NCBI RefSeq assembly: GCF_901000735.1
Contig: NC_081550.1
Coordinates: 8,459,350-8,523,349 of the forward strand
Reading direction: 5' to 3'
Source of the DNA: Corylus avellana
Lineage: Eukaryota > Streptophyta > Magnoliopsida > Fagales > Betulaceae
DNA: 64,000 nucleotides
The first letter of the stretch is position 1; every line of letters starts with the position of its first letter. Under the pieces are notes generated by a model that searched no databases, had not been told where the DNA came from, and was given only the letters and a program-made list of their open reading frames with translations. Position numbers and translations under genes: made by a program. Below, piece after piece: positions 1-12,171 of the stretch.

Positions 1-2859
1 CACAAAGCCTCACTCTCATTCGCATATCTCCAAAGCCATTTACCCAGGAGAGCTTGATTAAACTGATGCAACTTTCGAATTCCAAGCTCGCCGTACCGAA
101 GGGGACGACAGACTTGATTCTAATTTACAAGATGCAACTTAGGCTCGTCTCCCATCCCTCCCCATAAGAAATCTCTTTGAACTTTCTCAAGTCTTTTAGC
201 TACACTCATAGGAATCGGAAACAGAGACAAAAAGTAAGTCGGAAGGTTAGAGAGCGTACTCTTAATGAGAGTTAAATGACCCCTTTTAGAGAGATACATT
301 CTCTTCCAACCTGCCATCTGACGCTCTATCTTTTCGATCACATCATTCCACATAACCGTATCCTTATACACTGCCCCAAGAGGGAGACCCAAATACTTCA
401 TAGGCAAATCGGCAACACTACACCCAAGGATATTAGCTAAAACCTCAATGTTCTCCACCTCACCAATAGCCACAATTTTAGACTTTCCAAGATTCACTCT
501 CAAACCCGAAACAGCTTCAAAACATAAAAGGATGAGACGCACATACCGGATTTGCTCGATAGAAGCTTCACAAAAAACCAAGGTGTCATCAGCAAATAAA
601 GAGTGAGAGACCGCTAACTCCAATAATACACCCTATTTCCCATCAAGAAGCCAGTCAAAAAGCCTAGGTCAACCGTCGCATTCACCATCTTACTCAATGC
701 CTCCATAACAAGCACAAAAAGTAACGGAGAAAGAGGGTCTCTCTGCCGAATTCCCCTCGAGCTGTTAAAGAAACCTTCCGGAGAACCATTCACAAGAATG
801 GAAAATCTTAGCGACGTAATACACCACTCTATCCAAGCCCTCCACCTCTCGCCAAAACCACACCTATGCAGCAAATACAACACAAAGTCCCAATTCACAT
901 GGTCGTAGGCCTTCTCCAAGTCTAATTTGCAAAGAACACCTGGCACCCCTGACTTCATGCGACTATCCACACATTCATTTGTAATAAGAACAGAATCTAG
1001 GATTTGACGACCCCCGATAAAAGCATTTTGAGAGCAGGATATAATCTTACCCAACACAATTCTCATCCTATTGGCAAGAACCTTAGATACAATTTTGTAC
1101 ACCCCTCCCACCAAGCTAATGGGCCGAAAGTCCATCTCCACTGCATCCACCTTTTTCGGGATCAAGGAAATAAAAGTTGCATTCAAGTTCTTCACCAACT
1201 GTCATCTACGATGGAACTCGGCAAAAACAGCCATAACATCATGTTTAGCAACACCCCAACAGGCTTAAAAAAAAAAAGCCATGGAGAAGCCATCCAGACC
1301 CGGAGCCTTATCACCATCCATGCCTTTAACCACCTCCCATACTTCCTTTTCTTCAAAATCTCTTTCTAACCACCTATTATCCTCCTCATCAATGGACAAA
1401 AAAGGCTGGTTGTCCATTCTAGGCCGCCACGTGCTTTGTTCCGAGTATAAGCTTTGATAATACTTCACAATGTGATCTTTTACCTCGGCTTGATCATCGG
1501 ATAATACGCCATTAATACGAAGCACTTCCACACGATTATACCTGCGATGAGAGTTAGCCATCTTGTGAAAGAAACTAGTATTGCGGTCCCCCTCCTTTAG
1601 CCACAAAGCTCTCGATTTTTTGCGCCAATAAATTTCTTCACACAACAAGGTGTTCTCCAGATCTTTCACCATATCCGGCTTTCGAACCTTCTCCTCCTGG
1701 GCTAAGCCTCTTACCTCTGCCAATTCATCCAACTCCTGAATACCTCCCAACAACTCCTTTTTCTTCCTCCCAATATCCCCCAACACCTCCTCATTCCACT
1801 TTTTCAAATCCAATTTAAGGGATTTCAATTTCTTAGCTAGCACAAAACTAGGTAAACCCTCAAACGAATAAGACCCCTACCAAGAACTAACCTTGTCAAC
1901 AAAACCTTCAGCTTTAAGCCACATATTTTCAAATTTAAAGCACTTATTACCTCCGCAAGGAGCCCCACAGTCCAATAATAAAGGGAAGTGATCGAAGATC
2001 AAGCGCTGAAGTCTTCTTTGTGACACTGCAAGGTAGTGATCTTCCCAATCCGAGGAAAGCAAGAATCGGTCAATTCTAGACCAGCTCTAGAATCGATCAA
2101 TTCTAGACCTTCAGCTTTAAGCCACATATTTTCAAATTTAAAGCACTTATTACCTCCGCAAGGAGCCCCACAGTCCAATAATAAAGGGAAGTGATTGGAG
2201 ATCAAGCGCTGAAGTCTTCTATGTGACACTACAGGGTAGTGATCTTCCCAATTCGAGGAAAGCAAGAATCGGTCAATTCTAGACCAGCTCTCATTTTCTT
2301 GATTATTAGACCACATAAATTCACCCTCCATCATGGGCATGTCCACCAAGTTGTTCTCTGAGATGAAATCCGAGAAATCCATCATGCCAGTGGAATAGTA
2401 AGAAACACTGGAACGCTCACTAGGAAACCGAACGATATTAAAATCCCTTCCAAGACACCAAGGAACCTCCCACACATTCATCAAACCAGCCAGCTCTTCC
2501 CAAAGGGCCCTTCTCTCCCCATTCTCATTCGGACCATACACCCTCCCAAAAGCCCACTCCCAGTTATCCTCCACATTTTGAAAAGAGCATGCCAAGGAGA
2601 AATGCTCCACACACTCCACCACCCTCATATCCCACATCAATAACATCCCCCCTGACAAACCATTAGACCCTTTAAACTTCCACCCCACATGTTGACCTCC
2701 CCAAAAACTATGAACCACCTCTTGGGAAATAACCTCCATCTTAGTCTCAATCAAACGCACTATATCTACATTCCACTCTTTCAATAGACCCCTAATACGC
2801 AATCTTTTTTTGAGGGCATTCAACCCTCTCACATTCCATGCTACGATGTTAAGCTTCAT
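1..2859 (-). pseudogene. LINE ORF2 (endonuclease + reverse transcriptase), broken
   Basis: Starts at the ATG at 2859, which overlaps the ORF1 stop as ATGA. The AP-endonuclease part (2859 to about 2110) shows WNVRGLN, the IETK motif and SRIDRFL. It has GRDFN where copy C has GGDFN, and SNHFP where copy C has SDHAP, so catalytic positions are partly degraded. After the 203-bp duplication the linker resumes (1843-1265). The reverse transcriptase follows: [36 protein letters not shown], then FADDTLVFC near 590 and YLGLPLGA near 395. Frame changes occur near 2060, 1265, 1200 and 620. A dead polymerase ORF, truncated by the window edge. Confidence 0.88.
1905..2291. repeat. 203-bp tandem duplication inside LINE endonuclease
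   Basis: Positions 1905-2088 and 2108-2291 are near-identical direct repeats at an offset of 203. Both encode the endonuclease C-terminal stretch ([19 protein letters not shown] on the minus strand). They differ at a few bases, for example the D of DHFP against N. The short AATTCTAGA string recurs at the junction. The duplication breaks ORF2 of copy A and happened after, or at, its insertion. Confidence 0.93.
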
Positions 2860-4987
2860 GATCCACCAATGCGCCTCTCACAATCCTTAAGCTCCTTAAA
2901 TCCTGTTGGGGCTGGAACATAGGCTGAGATGCCTCCCAAATCAGAATCACCCTGCATTCTAGAAGCTTCAATAGAGTTGAACAAAAACTCCAACTCCCCT
3001 TTCTTCCCTTCATCAGTTATACCAATTTCAGGGCAAAATTTGAGACAATTATTAACTACCCAGCTGGAAGAAATCATCCCTAGCCCTAAATCCTCCAACC
3101 CAACTGTTTCTGAGATACTTTCCTCTTCCATACCAGAACCAGGCCCAATGGGCTCCATTGCCGGCATACATTTCACTCCTTTCTTTCCATCAAGAATCTG
3201 CGGACTCATATTGCTTGCCTCCCCCCGACAAAACTCGTGGGAACAGCCCCCCTGCCATTCCTTTATTCCGACGAGATGGGATCTCCACCAGAAATTGAAC
3301 TGTGCCCACGTCTGTACCTGCCCCAACATCTCCGGTCTCCATAGGACAAATCGGCAAGCTCTGAGGATTTTCTGGCGAAAATTGCGTCTCCGGCACCCTC
3401 TGGATTGATTCCGGCTTCAACCCCAAAATCCCTTTCCCCTGCCCACAAGCAGCAATCGAGCCTTCTAACAAGCCCACCAAAGCAGCATCCCATTTTTGCG
3501 GTCCAATCTTCCTCCTCCTATAAGTCAACAAATCCTTACCCTTGCCGGTAGACTGAGCCTCGATCGCCGGAATAGTAGAGACCCTGTTGCTTGGCTTCTC
3601 TCTAGCCATAGACCCGTCACAAACCCATGCAAAAGTGTCGAAGACCTCTGTGGGTATACCTCCTTCCGCTGATCCAACCCCCCCTTCCCTCAGATTGAAC
3701 CTTCTCAGCCAGCAACGACGAGTTCTCCGACCGTGTCATGTGAGGTCTCAATCCTATCGAGTTTTTCTCAGCCTCCTCCCCGAATGCCACCTCAGCCGAG
3801 AGAAATACTTCTTTCGGTCCAACTCTACCTAGGCTACTGAAACAGCCCTCGCCTGAGCCCAGCATTCCTTTGGGCTTAAAAACCACTCTCTTTTTCACCT
3901 TCATCTTACTGTTGGGCTTCGTGCCTTTTCCCCCCAGCCCACACTTTTCCTTCCCTTTCCAAACAAAACTTCACTGGCCTATATCTTTCTTATCTCCCTG
4001 CCCAAGCCCGTCGCCCTCCATCTGCTTGATCACCTTGTCTAATTTTGTCAGCCCCACGTCACACTCCCCTTTCAGACGTCTCAACGTCTCCCTAACGTTG
4101 AGGAGCTCGAGACTTACAGCAAAGTAGGTCTGCCCAGCATGGTTCACCTCTCCCTCCCGTCCCTTCAAGTGTACAGAAGCTGACGTCGACACATTCTGCA
4201 CTGCCGGCATTGAATAACAACTCGCCGAAACTCCTATCGACACCCCCACACGGCCTCCATTCTTCAAACTTTGCCTTCCAGACTCTACCGGACCTTTATC
4301 AGACCTCGCCGGCAAGGACAACTTCGTCGAGACCACCCCAGAAACACCGATAGCCTTTGCCGAATCATGGGTCTTCGACAAAATCAGCACTTTGTTGCCA
4401 TATTCTTGAGCTTGCTGTTTCATGTGACCAGAATCACATTTCGGCCCCCTAGTCACCCTGACATTCGGTTCTCGGAAGGAATTGCAGCATTCCTTGGTTG
4501 ACTTCACTGACACTCTCAGTGTCTTCGCGTAGCTCCTTCTTTCCTTCACCTCCTTATCTCTCTTTTCTTCCTTGAATACTCGGTGTTCACTGACCACACG
4601 AGACTCACAGAGAGACGAGTTAGCCACTCGTATTTCCTTGACGAAACGATCCCACCCAAACCCACGATGTCCTTCAGGAATGATGATCGAGCCACACCTC
4701 CTTCCATCAAATTCCTCCACCGTCAAAAAGCATCCATGCCTATTAGAGCATTTCTGAGCTATTATTCTAGGATACCCAGCTCTGGATTGATCCCAAAAAA
4801 CTTCTGAATGATTCACTGCCACCAAATCCTCTCCTATTCGCACCATCCAAGCTAGCTCGTCCTTTTTCATGAAAATTGACCTTTTGAATCTATTACTCCT
4901 CTCAAAAATCCTTACCCCAGCTGCCCCCACCTTAATCAAAACCTCAAAATCCTTGGACTCCATTGACCACCTTCTCGAACCAGCCAT
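2856..4987 (-). pseudogene. LINE ORF1 (nucleic-acid-binding protein), broken
   Basis: Minus-strand reading begins at MAGSRRW (4987; an upstream in-frame ATG is at 5008). The N-terminal 140 residues, including KDELAWMVRIGEDL and PEGHRGFGWDRFV, look like the DUF4283-type start common in plant LINE ORF1 proteins. That assignment is from memory and unconfirmed. A low-complexity middle and an acidic C-terminal part follow in other frames (3904-3617, 3609-3190, 3329-2856), so at least two frameshifts separate them. The final TGA (2858-2856) overlaps the ORF2 ATG. No CCHC knuckle was seen. Confidence 0.75.
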
Positions 4988-5050
4988 GACACCGCCTAAC
5001 ACTAACACAAAACAGCTCTCACGCGCCCCCCACGCGCCGACACGGGCGAG

Positions 5051-5258
5051 AGAGAGAAGAGAAAGAGAAAAACTTTATATATTCTTCGAGTATAAATCAG
5101 AACTTAATAGAATTTCTAACATTGCAGTTTCAGTTCTGCTGCTACACAACTGCAGTAGTCAACACACTCTAAATCCCCAACCTCAAGAGGGAAACAAATG
5201 CAGCACAGATATGGAAGATGAAACAACAGATGCAGCAATAAATCAATTCCTCAGAGAG
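5051..5258. other. Host intron between two LINE insertions
   Basis: About 200 bp of ordinary sequence between the 5' end of LINE copy A and a LINE 3' fragment. No exon of the UBP12-like gene could be recognised here on the minus strand. Confidence 0.5.
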
Positions 5259-5268
5259 TAGCCTACTT

Positions 5269-5513
5269 TTTTTTTTTGATAAGTAAATGTAATATATAGC
5301 AAAAGCGCAAAGGGGCGCAACCCACTTACACGGGAGGTATAAATAGAGAGCGCCTAAGAGGGAGAGAAATGAAAAAGAAAATCAGAAAAGCTAATCTCTA
5401 AAGGAGCTAGCCAAGCGGCCGTCCAAGAGTAAAGAGTAAAGAGGAAAAAATGGGTCAATTCGTCTATAGTCCTAGTGGAATTATCAAAACATCTAGCATA
5501 AAAGAAAGGTCAA
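5269..5513 (-). mobile_element. 5'-truncated LINE, about 245 bp
   Basis: Minus strand. It encodes the last 50 or so residues of ORF2 (FLFTLYSWTAAWLAPL, matching copy C's FLYTLFTWTAGWLAPI), then the family 3' end TTGCGCCCCTTTGCGC and TTACTTATCAAAA plus poly(A). The flanks TAGCCTACTT (5259-5268) and TAGTCCTACTT (5514-5524) are a probable target-site duplication with one indel. Confidence 0.85.
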
Positions 5514-5524
5514 TAGTCCTACTT

Positions 5525-5832
5525 ATAAGGTGGGATTCTTTTCATAAAAGAAATTAGACAAAATGAAGTTACATGTCTGTGTGCACATATCAAATCACAA
5601 CATGTATGTAACCAAACAGGGAAAAGTTAGGCTTTTAGAAGCAAATGTCATACAGTTCAGCAAATGAGTAGATATCAATGTTTATGACAAACCTCTGGAC
5701 ACATAGCAGATGAAAAACTCATCTCAGCATTAAAAAAATTACTAATTTGCCAACAACGTAGGTGTTTCTGGCTTCTCATAGACAAAGAGCATAAAAAACA
5801 ACTATTCTTTAACTTTTAGAATCAACGAACAT
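5525..5832. other. Host intron
   Basis: AT-rich intronic sequence of the UBP12-like gene between two LINE insertions. No coding exon or RNA feature was seen. Confidence 0.5.
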
Positions 5833-5861
5833 AATGCCAATCTAGCTAGCTATGAGAAGAG

Positions 5862-7271
5862 TTGACTGGCATTCTGAACTGCACTATTTCTTCCCTTTGG
5901 TTGAACTATCTAGGTCTCCCTCAGGGTGCTCCTTTCAAGTCAAAAGCTATTTGGAATGGGGTAGTGGAGAAAATGGAAAGAAGATTGGCTAGTTGGAAGA
6001 AGATCGATTTGTCTAGAGGTGGCCGCCTAACTCTTTATCAAGAGCACGCTTTCCAGCTTACCTACATACTTCTTGTCCCTTTTCCACCTACCCATTAGTA
6101 TAGCTAGAAGATTGGAGCACATTCAAAAGAACTTTCTTTGGGATGGTTTTCATGGTAAGCGAAAGCTCCATCTAGTGAAATGGACATTTGTTTGCTTCCC
6201 GGTTCCTAGAGGGGCTGGGTGTGAAAAACTTCTTGTTGTTCAATAGAGCTTTACTGGGTAAATGACAACGAAGATTTGCTCAAGAAGAGAACTCCTTATG
6301 GAGACAAGTGATTGAGGAGAAGTATGGGATCCAGAGGGATGGATTTTTTAGGAAACTCGAGCGCCATATGGGGTGGGCCTTTGGAGGAATATTAAGAATG
6401 GTTGGGGGTGTTTCTCGAACTAGTCTCATACAGAATAGAGGACGGATCTTGCCTTTGTTTATGGCAGGATATGTAGTGCGAAGAGGCAACTCTCAAGTCC
6501 CTATTCCCAGAACCATATTCTATAGCTCAAGACAAAGAGGCCTTAGTGACAGATTACATGGACTCTCCCAGCTCTTATGTTCATTGGAACCCGACTTTTC
6601 TTAAGGCAGTCCAAAATTGGGAGCCTGAATCCCTTGTTGCATTCCTCGATCTATTATGCTCTTTGAAAACCTACCTGAGAGAGATAGATAAAATCTTGTG
6701 GCCCCCAACTCAAAATCACAGGTTTCAAATGAAGAGTTATTACTTTGCAGTCTGGAGAGTCTCCCATTTTTCCTTTGAAGAGCATTTGGAAGGTGAAGGC
6801 TCCACCTCGTATTGCTTTCTTCACTTGGGCGACATCTTGGGATAAAATTCTTACTATTGATAACCTTCAGAGGCAGGGTCTTACCTTTGTCAACTAGTGT
6901 TGTCTTTATAAAAAGAGCGAGTAAACTGTAAACCACCTTCGCATTCATTTTAAGTTTACTAACGAGATACGGCACCTGGTTCTTATCTTATTTGCAGTCT
7001 TGTGGGTCATGCCTATCAATATTCTAGAGCTACTTCAATGTTGAAAGACCCAAGGGCGGAGACAATCCAAAGAGGCCATATGGAAAATCATCCCTACTTT
7101 ACTTATGTGGAGCATCTGAAAAGAAAGAAATCAACATCTTTTCGAAGACCAGGAGTCTAACGCGCTACAACTAAAATCCTCCTTCTTGAGTTCCCTTTTA
7201 GATTGGGCAGTATCTTTTGATCCTAATTTCTCTTCCTCTTGTCTTGTAGATCTTGTTAACTATTTTGGGTT
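5862..7271 (+). pseudogene. LINE copy B: ORF2 C-terminal remnant
   Basis: Begins in the post-palm part of the reverse transcriptase: YLGLPQGAPFKSKAIW, then RRLASWKKIDLSRGGRLTL. Decayed sequence follows, including a zf-RVT-like stretch near 6770-6860 ([20 protein letters not shown] when frames are combined). It ends near 7265 at a stretch readable as DLVNYFGFIS. Many frameshifts and stops are present. It has no endonuclease or palm motif and is inactive. Confidence 0.82.
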
Positions 7272-7277
7272 CATTTC

Positions 7278-8524
7278 ATGAACCCATTCGCTAGTCAGCC
7301 TAAAAGCCAGCCCAAGGCTTCTGTTATGCCACAGACAGGCCGAAAGGACAAGGCCCTAGTTGTGGGTTCTGGGCCCAGCAGGTCGACGAAGTTTTATAGC
7401 AGGAAGGCAGTGAAGCCTAGTGGTCCTGGGCCATCGGGTCCTTCGTCTTCTTACTCAGAGTCTCGTTCTTTTACGAGCTTGACGCATCAAGCTATGCCGG
7501 TCCTTACGCTGACGGCAGAGGTGCCGAAGAAGGATACGTCGAGAGTTCAGGGGCCGAGGAAGGTAGTGTCGACAAGGGAAGGCCTCCGGGGAGCTGACAG
7601 AATGGAGGGGTCTTCTCCGGCGAGAGATTCTGAGGAATCACGGGATGGCCAGGGGGAGCTGACAGAATCGATGGGTCTTTTCAGGCGATCGATTCTGTGG
7701 AATTCACGGCCTCGGCGAAGCAGCAGAGCGACCCAGTCTTGGGTATTCTGGGTAAAGCGCCGATAGCTATCCTCACATGTGCCAGCAACGAGGGTACAAC
7801 CAAATCTGTGCGGCCGGATATTTCGAGGTATACTGTTGATGATAGTGGGAAGCTGAAGAAGTCTATGAGCGGGAGGGGAATGGAAAAAGGGGAGAGAAGT
7901 GGTTCAGGTCAGTCAGACCCAGTCAAGCAGGGGCAACTAGAGCAGAAGTCTGATAAGGAGGGGTCTGATACTCAGGGAGAGCTATTTCCGGGGCTCGAGA
8001 AATGGTTTTTGCCGAGCGCAGGGCAAGAGATGGTGGGGAAGGATTTGGAGGAAGAAACAGTAGCTAGTCCAAAGCAGTTCGAGGAGAAGGAAGAGATTCC
8101 GCCGGGGCTTGAGAAGTGGGAGATGTCAGGCTTGAATCATTCTTAGAGGTCGATTGGGGATGTGGTCAGCGATCATGAGGAGAGTCCACCTCCTGTTTCA
8201 GATTCTTTAGCTGTGGTCCCCTTTGAAGCTCAGGAGCCGATTATGGTGGAATTTGTTACTGAATTCAGCAAGCTTGTGGGCGTCTCTTGTGACGGTGAAG
8301 ATAGGAAGCTGTCGGAAGTTTTTGGGTTCATCATGGCTGAAACTGAGGGCAATGGTAAGGAAGAGGGAGAGGCAGTGGAAGAGGGAGTGGGTTTGGAAGC
8401 TCTTACGGTTAAGAAAGGTAAGCGAGAGCTCAACAATCTTAATTTTTCTATTAATTATGAGGGGCACAATGGAAGCTCTTCGAGGGTTAGAAGTAAGGGG
8501 AGGGGTTTTGGAGCTGTTAAATGA
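7278..8524 (+). pseudogene. LINE copy C ORF1, 5'-truncated and frameshifted
   Basis: The readable ORF opens at 7278 with a Ser/Pro/Lys-rich segment (SGPGPSGPSSSYSESRS). It shifts frame between 7697 and 7766, meets a TAG at 8144-8146, and continues in the same frame to the TGA at 8522-8524. The acidic C-terminal region and the basic end SSRVRSKGRGFGAVK resemble the end of ORF1 in copy A. No zinc knuckle or RRM could be recognised. It lacks the N-terminal domain visible at 4987-4500. Confidence 0.78.
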
Positions 8525-11500
8525 AGCCAAAGATTCTTTCCTGGAATGTAAGAGGGTTGAATGAAAGGGACAAAAGATTGAGGGTTAGAAGTCTTCTTAG
8601 AAGTTGGAAGGTGGATGTAGTGTGCTTCCAGGAGACTAAGGTGGCTCTCATTTCTAATAACTTTGTGAAGAGTTTATGGGGATGTCCTTATGTGGAGTGG
8701 TGCTATGTTCCGTCCAGAGCGGCCTCGGGAGGAATTCTGGTTATGTGGTATAGGAGGGTTGTTACGAAGGTTGAGGTTGCTATGGGCAGATTTGTGGCAG
8801 CATGTTCCTTTAGAAATGTTGATGACAGGTTTGAGTGGGCTTTTGGGGGGGTATATGGTCCAAACAAAGACAACATTAGACGTTATCTTTGGGAGGAGCT
8901 GGTGGGCCTTATGAGTTGGTGGGACATCCCTTGGTGTATTGGTGGGGATTTTAATGTCACTCTTCTTTCTAGTGAAAGGTCGGGGGGAGTTCATTCTCGA
9001 TCCGCTATGAGGGAATTTGCAGATTTTATTTCGGAGCAGGAACTTATAGATCTTACATTAGCTGGGGGGGTTTCCACTTGGTCTAACAATCACTCTTGGT
9101 CAAGGCTAGATCGATTCCTTGTTTCTACTGATTGGGAAGTTCATTACCCGGGTGTGCGACAAAAAAGGATGCTTCGTGTTTGTTCGGATCATGCTCCTAT
9201 TGTTCTTGATTGTAATTGTTTGATGGGAGGTAAGAGACCATTCAAGTTTGAAAATATGTGGCCCAAAGCAGAGGGATTTGTGGACAAAGTCAAAAGCTGG
9301 TGGGGCTCTTATCATTTCCTTGGCACTCCGAGTTTTATTTTGGCAAAAAAGATGCGAGCTCTTAAGGAGGATATTAAGAAATGGAATAACCAGGTTTTGG
9401 CAATGTGGAAGGGCACATCAAGGCTCGGATGGAGGAATTAAAAACTCTTGACAGGGTGGATGAAGAGAGAGGTTTATCCTTTAAAGATATTGAGAGGAAG
9501 GGGTCGCTAGCTAGAGAATTGGAGATCCTTCTGTTACAAGAGGAAATTAGTTGGAGGCAAAAATCTAGGGTCCGGTGGTTGAAAGAGGGAGATAAATGCA
9601 CAAAATTTTTCCATAGGATGTCCAATGCAAATAGAAGACATAATACTATAGAGACGTTGATTGTGGATGGCTCAACAACTTCAGATCAAGCGGTTATTAG
9701 TGATCATGTTACTCACTTTTACGAGGCTTTCTTCAAAGAGAATCTCACTTGGAAACCGAGGCTAGATGACCTTGCTTTTGACATGTTGGATGTTGGGGAG
9801 GCTTCTAGGTTGGAGGCTCCATTTGAGGAAAAGGAGGTTTGGGAGGTGGTGAAAGGGATGGATAGGGATAAGGCCCCAGGTCCGAATGGCTTCTCTATGG
9901 CTTTCTTTCAGGATTGCTAGGATGTGATCAAGGGGGACATTATGGCGGTCTTTGCGGAGTTCCATGATCGAGGTAAATTTGAAAAAAGTCTTAATGCCAC
10001 TTTCATATCCCTTATTCCGAAGTCTCATGGAGCAAATGATATAAAGGATTTTCGTCCGATTAGCCTTTTGGGAGGGACTTATAAGATTATTGCCAAGGTC
10101 TTGGCTAATAGGATGAAGAGAGTAATGAACAAGGTTATCTCTAAACCCCAGAATGCTTTTGTTAAAGGCAGGCAAATCCTGGACTCAATTCTCATCGCCA
10201 ATGAGTGTCTGGATAGTCATATCAGATCAGGGGAACCTGGCTTGTTGTGCAAATTGGACATGGAAAAGGCCTATGATCATATGAATTGGAAGTTCCTTCT
10301 TTATCTTCTGAGAAGATGCGGTTTTGGAGAAAAATGGTGTTCCTGGATTGAGCATTGTATCTCGTCTGTGAGATTCTCGGTCTTGATTAATGGATCTTCG
10401 TCCGGCTTCTTTGATAGTTCACGTGGTGTAAGGCAAGGCGACCCTCTTTCTCCATTCCTGTTTGTTTTGGTCATGGAGGCCTTCAGCAGGTTGATTGATG
10501 CATCGATAAATAGGGGTCTCATTTCTGGGTTTTCAGTGGGGGCTAGAGAAGCGGATCAGGTTATCGTCTCTCACCTCCTCTTTGCTGATGATACTCTGGT
10601 ATTTTGTGGGGCAGATCCTACTCAAGTAAGAAATATTGGTGCTCTTCTAGTTTGCTTTGAAGCTGTCTCAGGGTTAAAGGTAAACTTGGCCAAATCCGCT
10701 TTGGTCCCTGTAGGCACTATGGAAAATGCGGGCATGCTGGCTGGTATTTTGGGATGTGATACAGCTACTACGCCATTCAAGTATTTGGGTCTCCCCCTGG
10801 CGGCCTCGTTCAAGGTCAAGACCATATGGGAGGATGTGTTGGAAAAATATGTCAGAAGACTGGCCTCTTGGAAACGCTTGTATTTATCTAACGGGGGGGA
10901 GGATCACTCTCATTAAGAGCACCTTATCCAATCTTCCCACCTATTTTCTGTCTCTGTTTCCTATTCCAGCATCAGTGGCGAAGTGCATTGAGAAGATTCA
11001 ACGCGATTTCTTATGGGGTGGGATTGATGATGAGTTTAAGTTCCATCTGGTCAGTTGGGATAAGGTTTGTTATCTGATCAATGAGGGAGGTTTAGGCATA
11101 CGGAATTTGCGGTTGATGAATCAAGCTTTATTGGGAAAATGGTTGTGGAGATTTGCTCATGAGAAAGAGGCTTGGTGGAGAAAGATCCTGGTGGCAAAGT
11201 ATAGTGCGGTTTGGGGAGGTTGGTGCTCCAGGGTTCCCAGAGGATCGCATGGAGTAGGGTTTTGGAAGCACATTTGTAGGGGGTGGAGGTCGTTCCAAGA
11301 CCACATTAGATTTGTCCCAGGTCGTGGGTCCAACATCAGGTTTTGGGAGGATATCTGGTGCAGTGACATGCCTCTCAGGGAGGTTTTTCCTGGACTTTTC
11401 AGCATTGCTACCAATAAGGATGCGTCTATTGCAGACAATAGGGAATGCTCAAATGGCTCTGCTCAGTGGAGTGTTTCCTTCACTCGCAGGGTACACGATT

Positions 11501-12171
11501 GGGAAGTGGAGGTTTTGGCTTCTTTTTACTCGCTATTGTATTCGCATCCAATTGGTGGGGAAGGGGAGGATAGAATAAGGTGGATCTATTCGCGGAAAGG
11601 CAATTTCGAAGTAAGATTTTTTTATAGGATCCTTGCATCTAAAGACCTCACTCCTTTTCCTTGGAAAAGTATTTGGCGCACCAAGGCTCCTTCGAAAGTG
11701 GCTTTTTTTGCTTGGACGGCCGCGCTTGGAAAAATTCTTACTTTGGACAATGTTCGGAAAAGGGGTATTATGGCGATAAACCGTTGTTGCATGTGTGAAT
11801 CAAATGGGGAGTCTATTGACCATCTCTTTCTACACTGTGGGGTGGCGCGCACCTTATGGAATGCCATTTTCACTCGGTTTGGCTTGTGTTGGGTTATGCC
11901 AGGCAACGTTAAGGAGATGTTCGATTCTTGGTGGATGGGTGGTAAAACTAGTAGTGCCGTTGTGTGGAAGATGGTCCCTCTTTGCCTCATGTGGTGCATT
12001 TGTAACGAGAGAAACACAAGAAATTTTGAGGACTCGGCTAGGAATTTAGAGGAGCTTATTCACTTTTTCTTGTACACCCTCTTCACTTGGACTGCTGGTT
12101 GGCTTGCGCCTATAGTGATTAGTTTCCAAGATTTTCTTATTAGATTTTCTTCCTCTCTTTCTTCTTCTTAG
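8521..12171 (+). pseudogene. LINE copy C ORF2: endonuclease, RT, zf-RVT
   Basis: The ATG at 8521 overlaps the ORF1 TGA (ATGA). The endonuclease (8521-9240) keeps its hallmark motifs: SWNVRGLN, QETK, GGDFN, SRLDRFL and SDHAP. The reverse transcriptase (about 9860-10900) has [49 protein letters not shown] and FADDTLVFC. The C-terminal zf-RVT region (about 11650-11870) includes FPWKSIWRTKAPSKVAFFAW and CCMCESNGESIDHLFLHC. No RNase H domain follows. Breaks: loss of one base near 9400 in a G run, TGG to TAG at 9918, and an extra base in a G run near 10895. Total length is about 1215 codons, typical for a plant L1 ORF2. Confidence 0.9.

Larger units (their letters stand above)
1..5050 (-). mobile_element. 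L1-type LINE, copy A, 3' end outside window
   Basis: A minus-strand non-LTR retrotransposon. Read right to left it has a short leader, a decayed ORF1 (from about 4987), then ORF2 with an endonuclease (from 2859) and a reverse transcriptase reaching the palm motif near 590. The 3' end lies beyond position 1. Its protein fragments match the other LINE copies in this window, so it is one family. It lies in the same orientation as the UBP12-like host gene, inside that gene's large downstream intron. It carries frameshifts and an internal tandem duplication and is not expected to be active. The exact 5' end was not resolved. Confidence 0.9.

Noticed and set aside
1..12171. LINE reverse transcriptase ORFs as host genes.
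   Set aside because: All carry the L1 endonuclease/RT/zf-RVT order, family 3' ends and target-site duplications, and all are broken.
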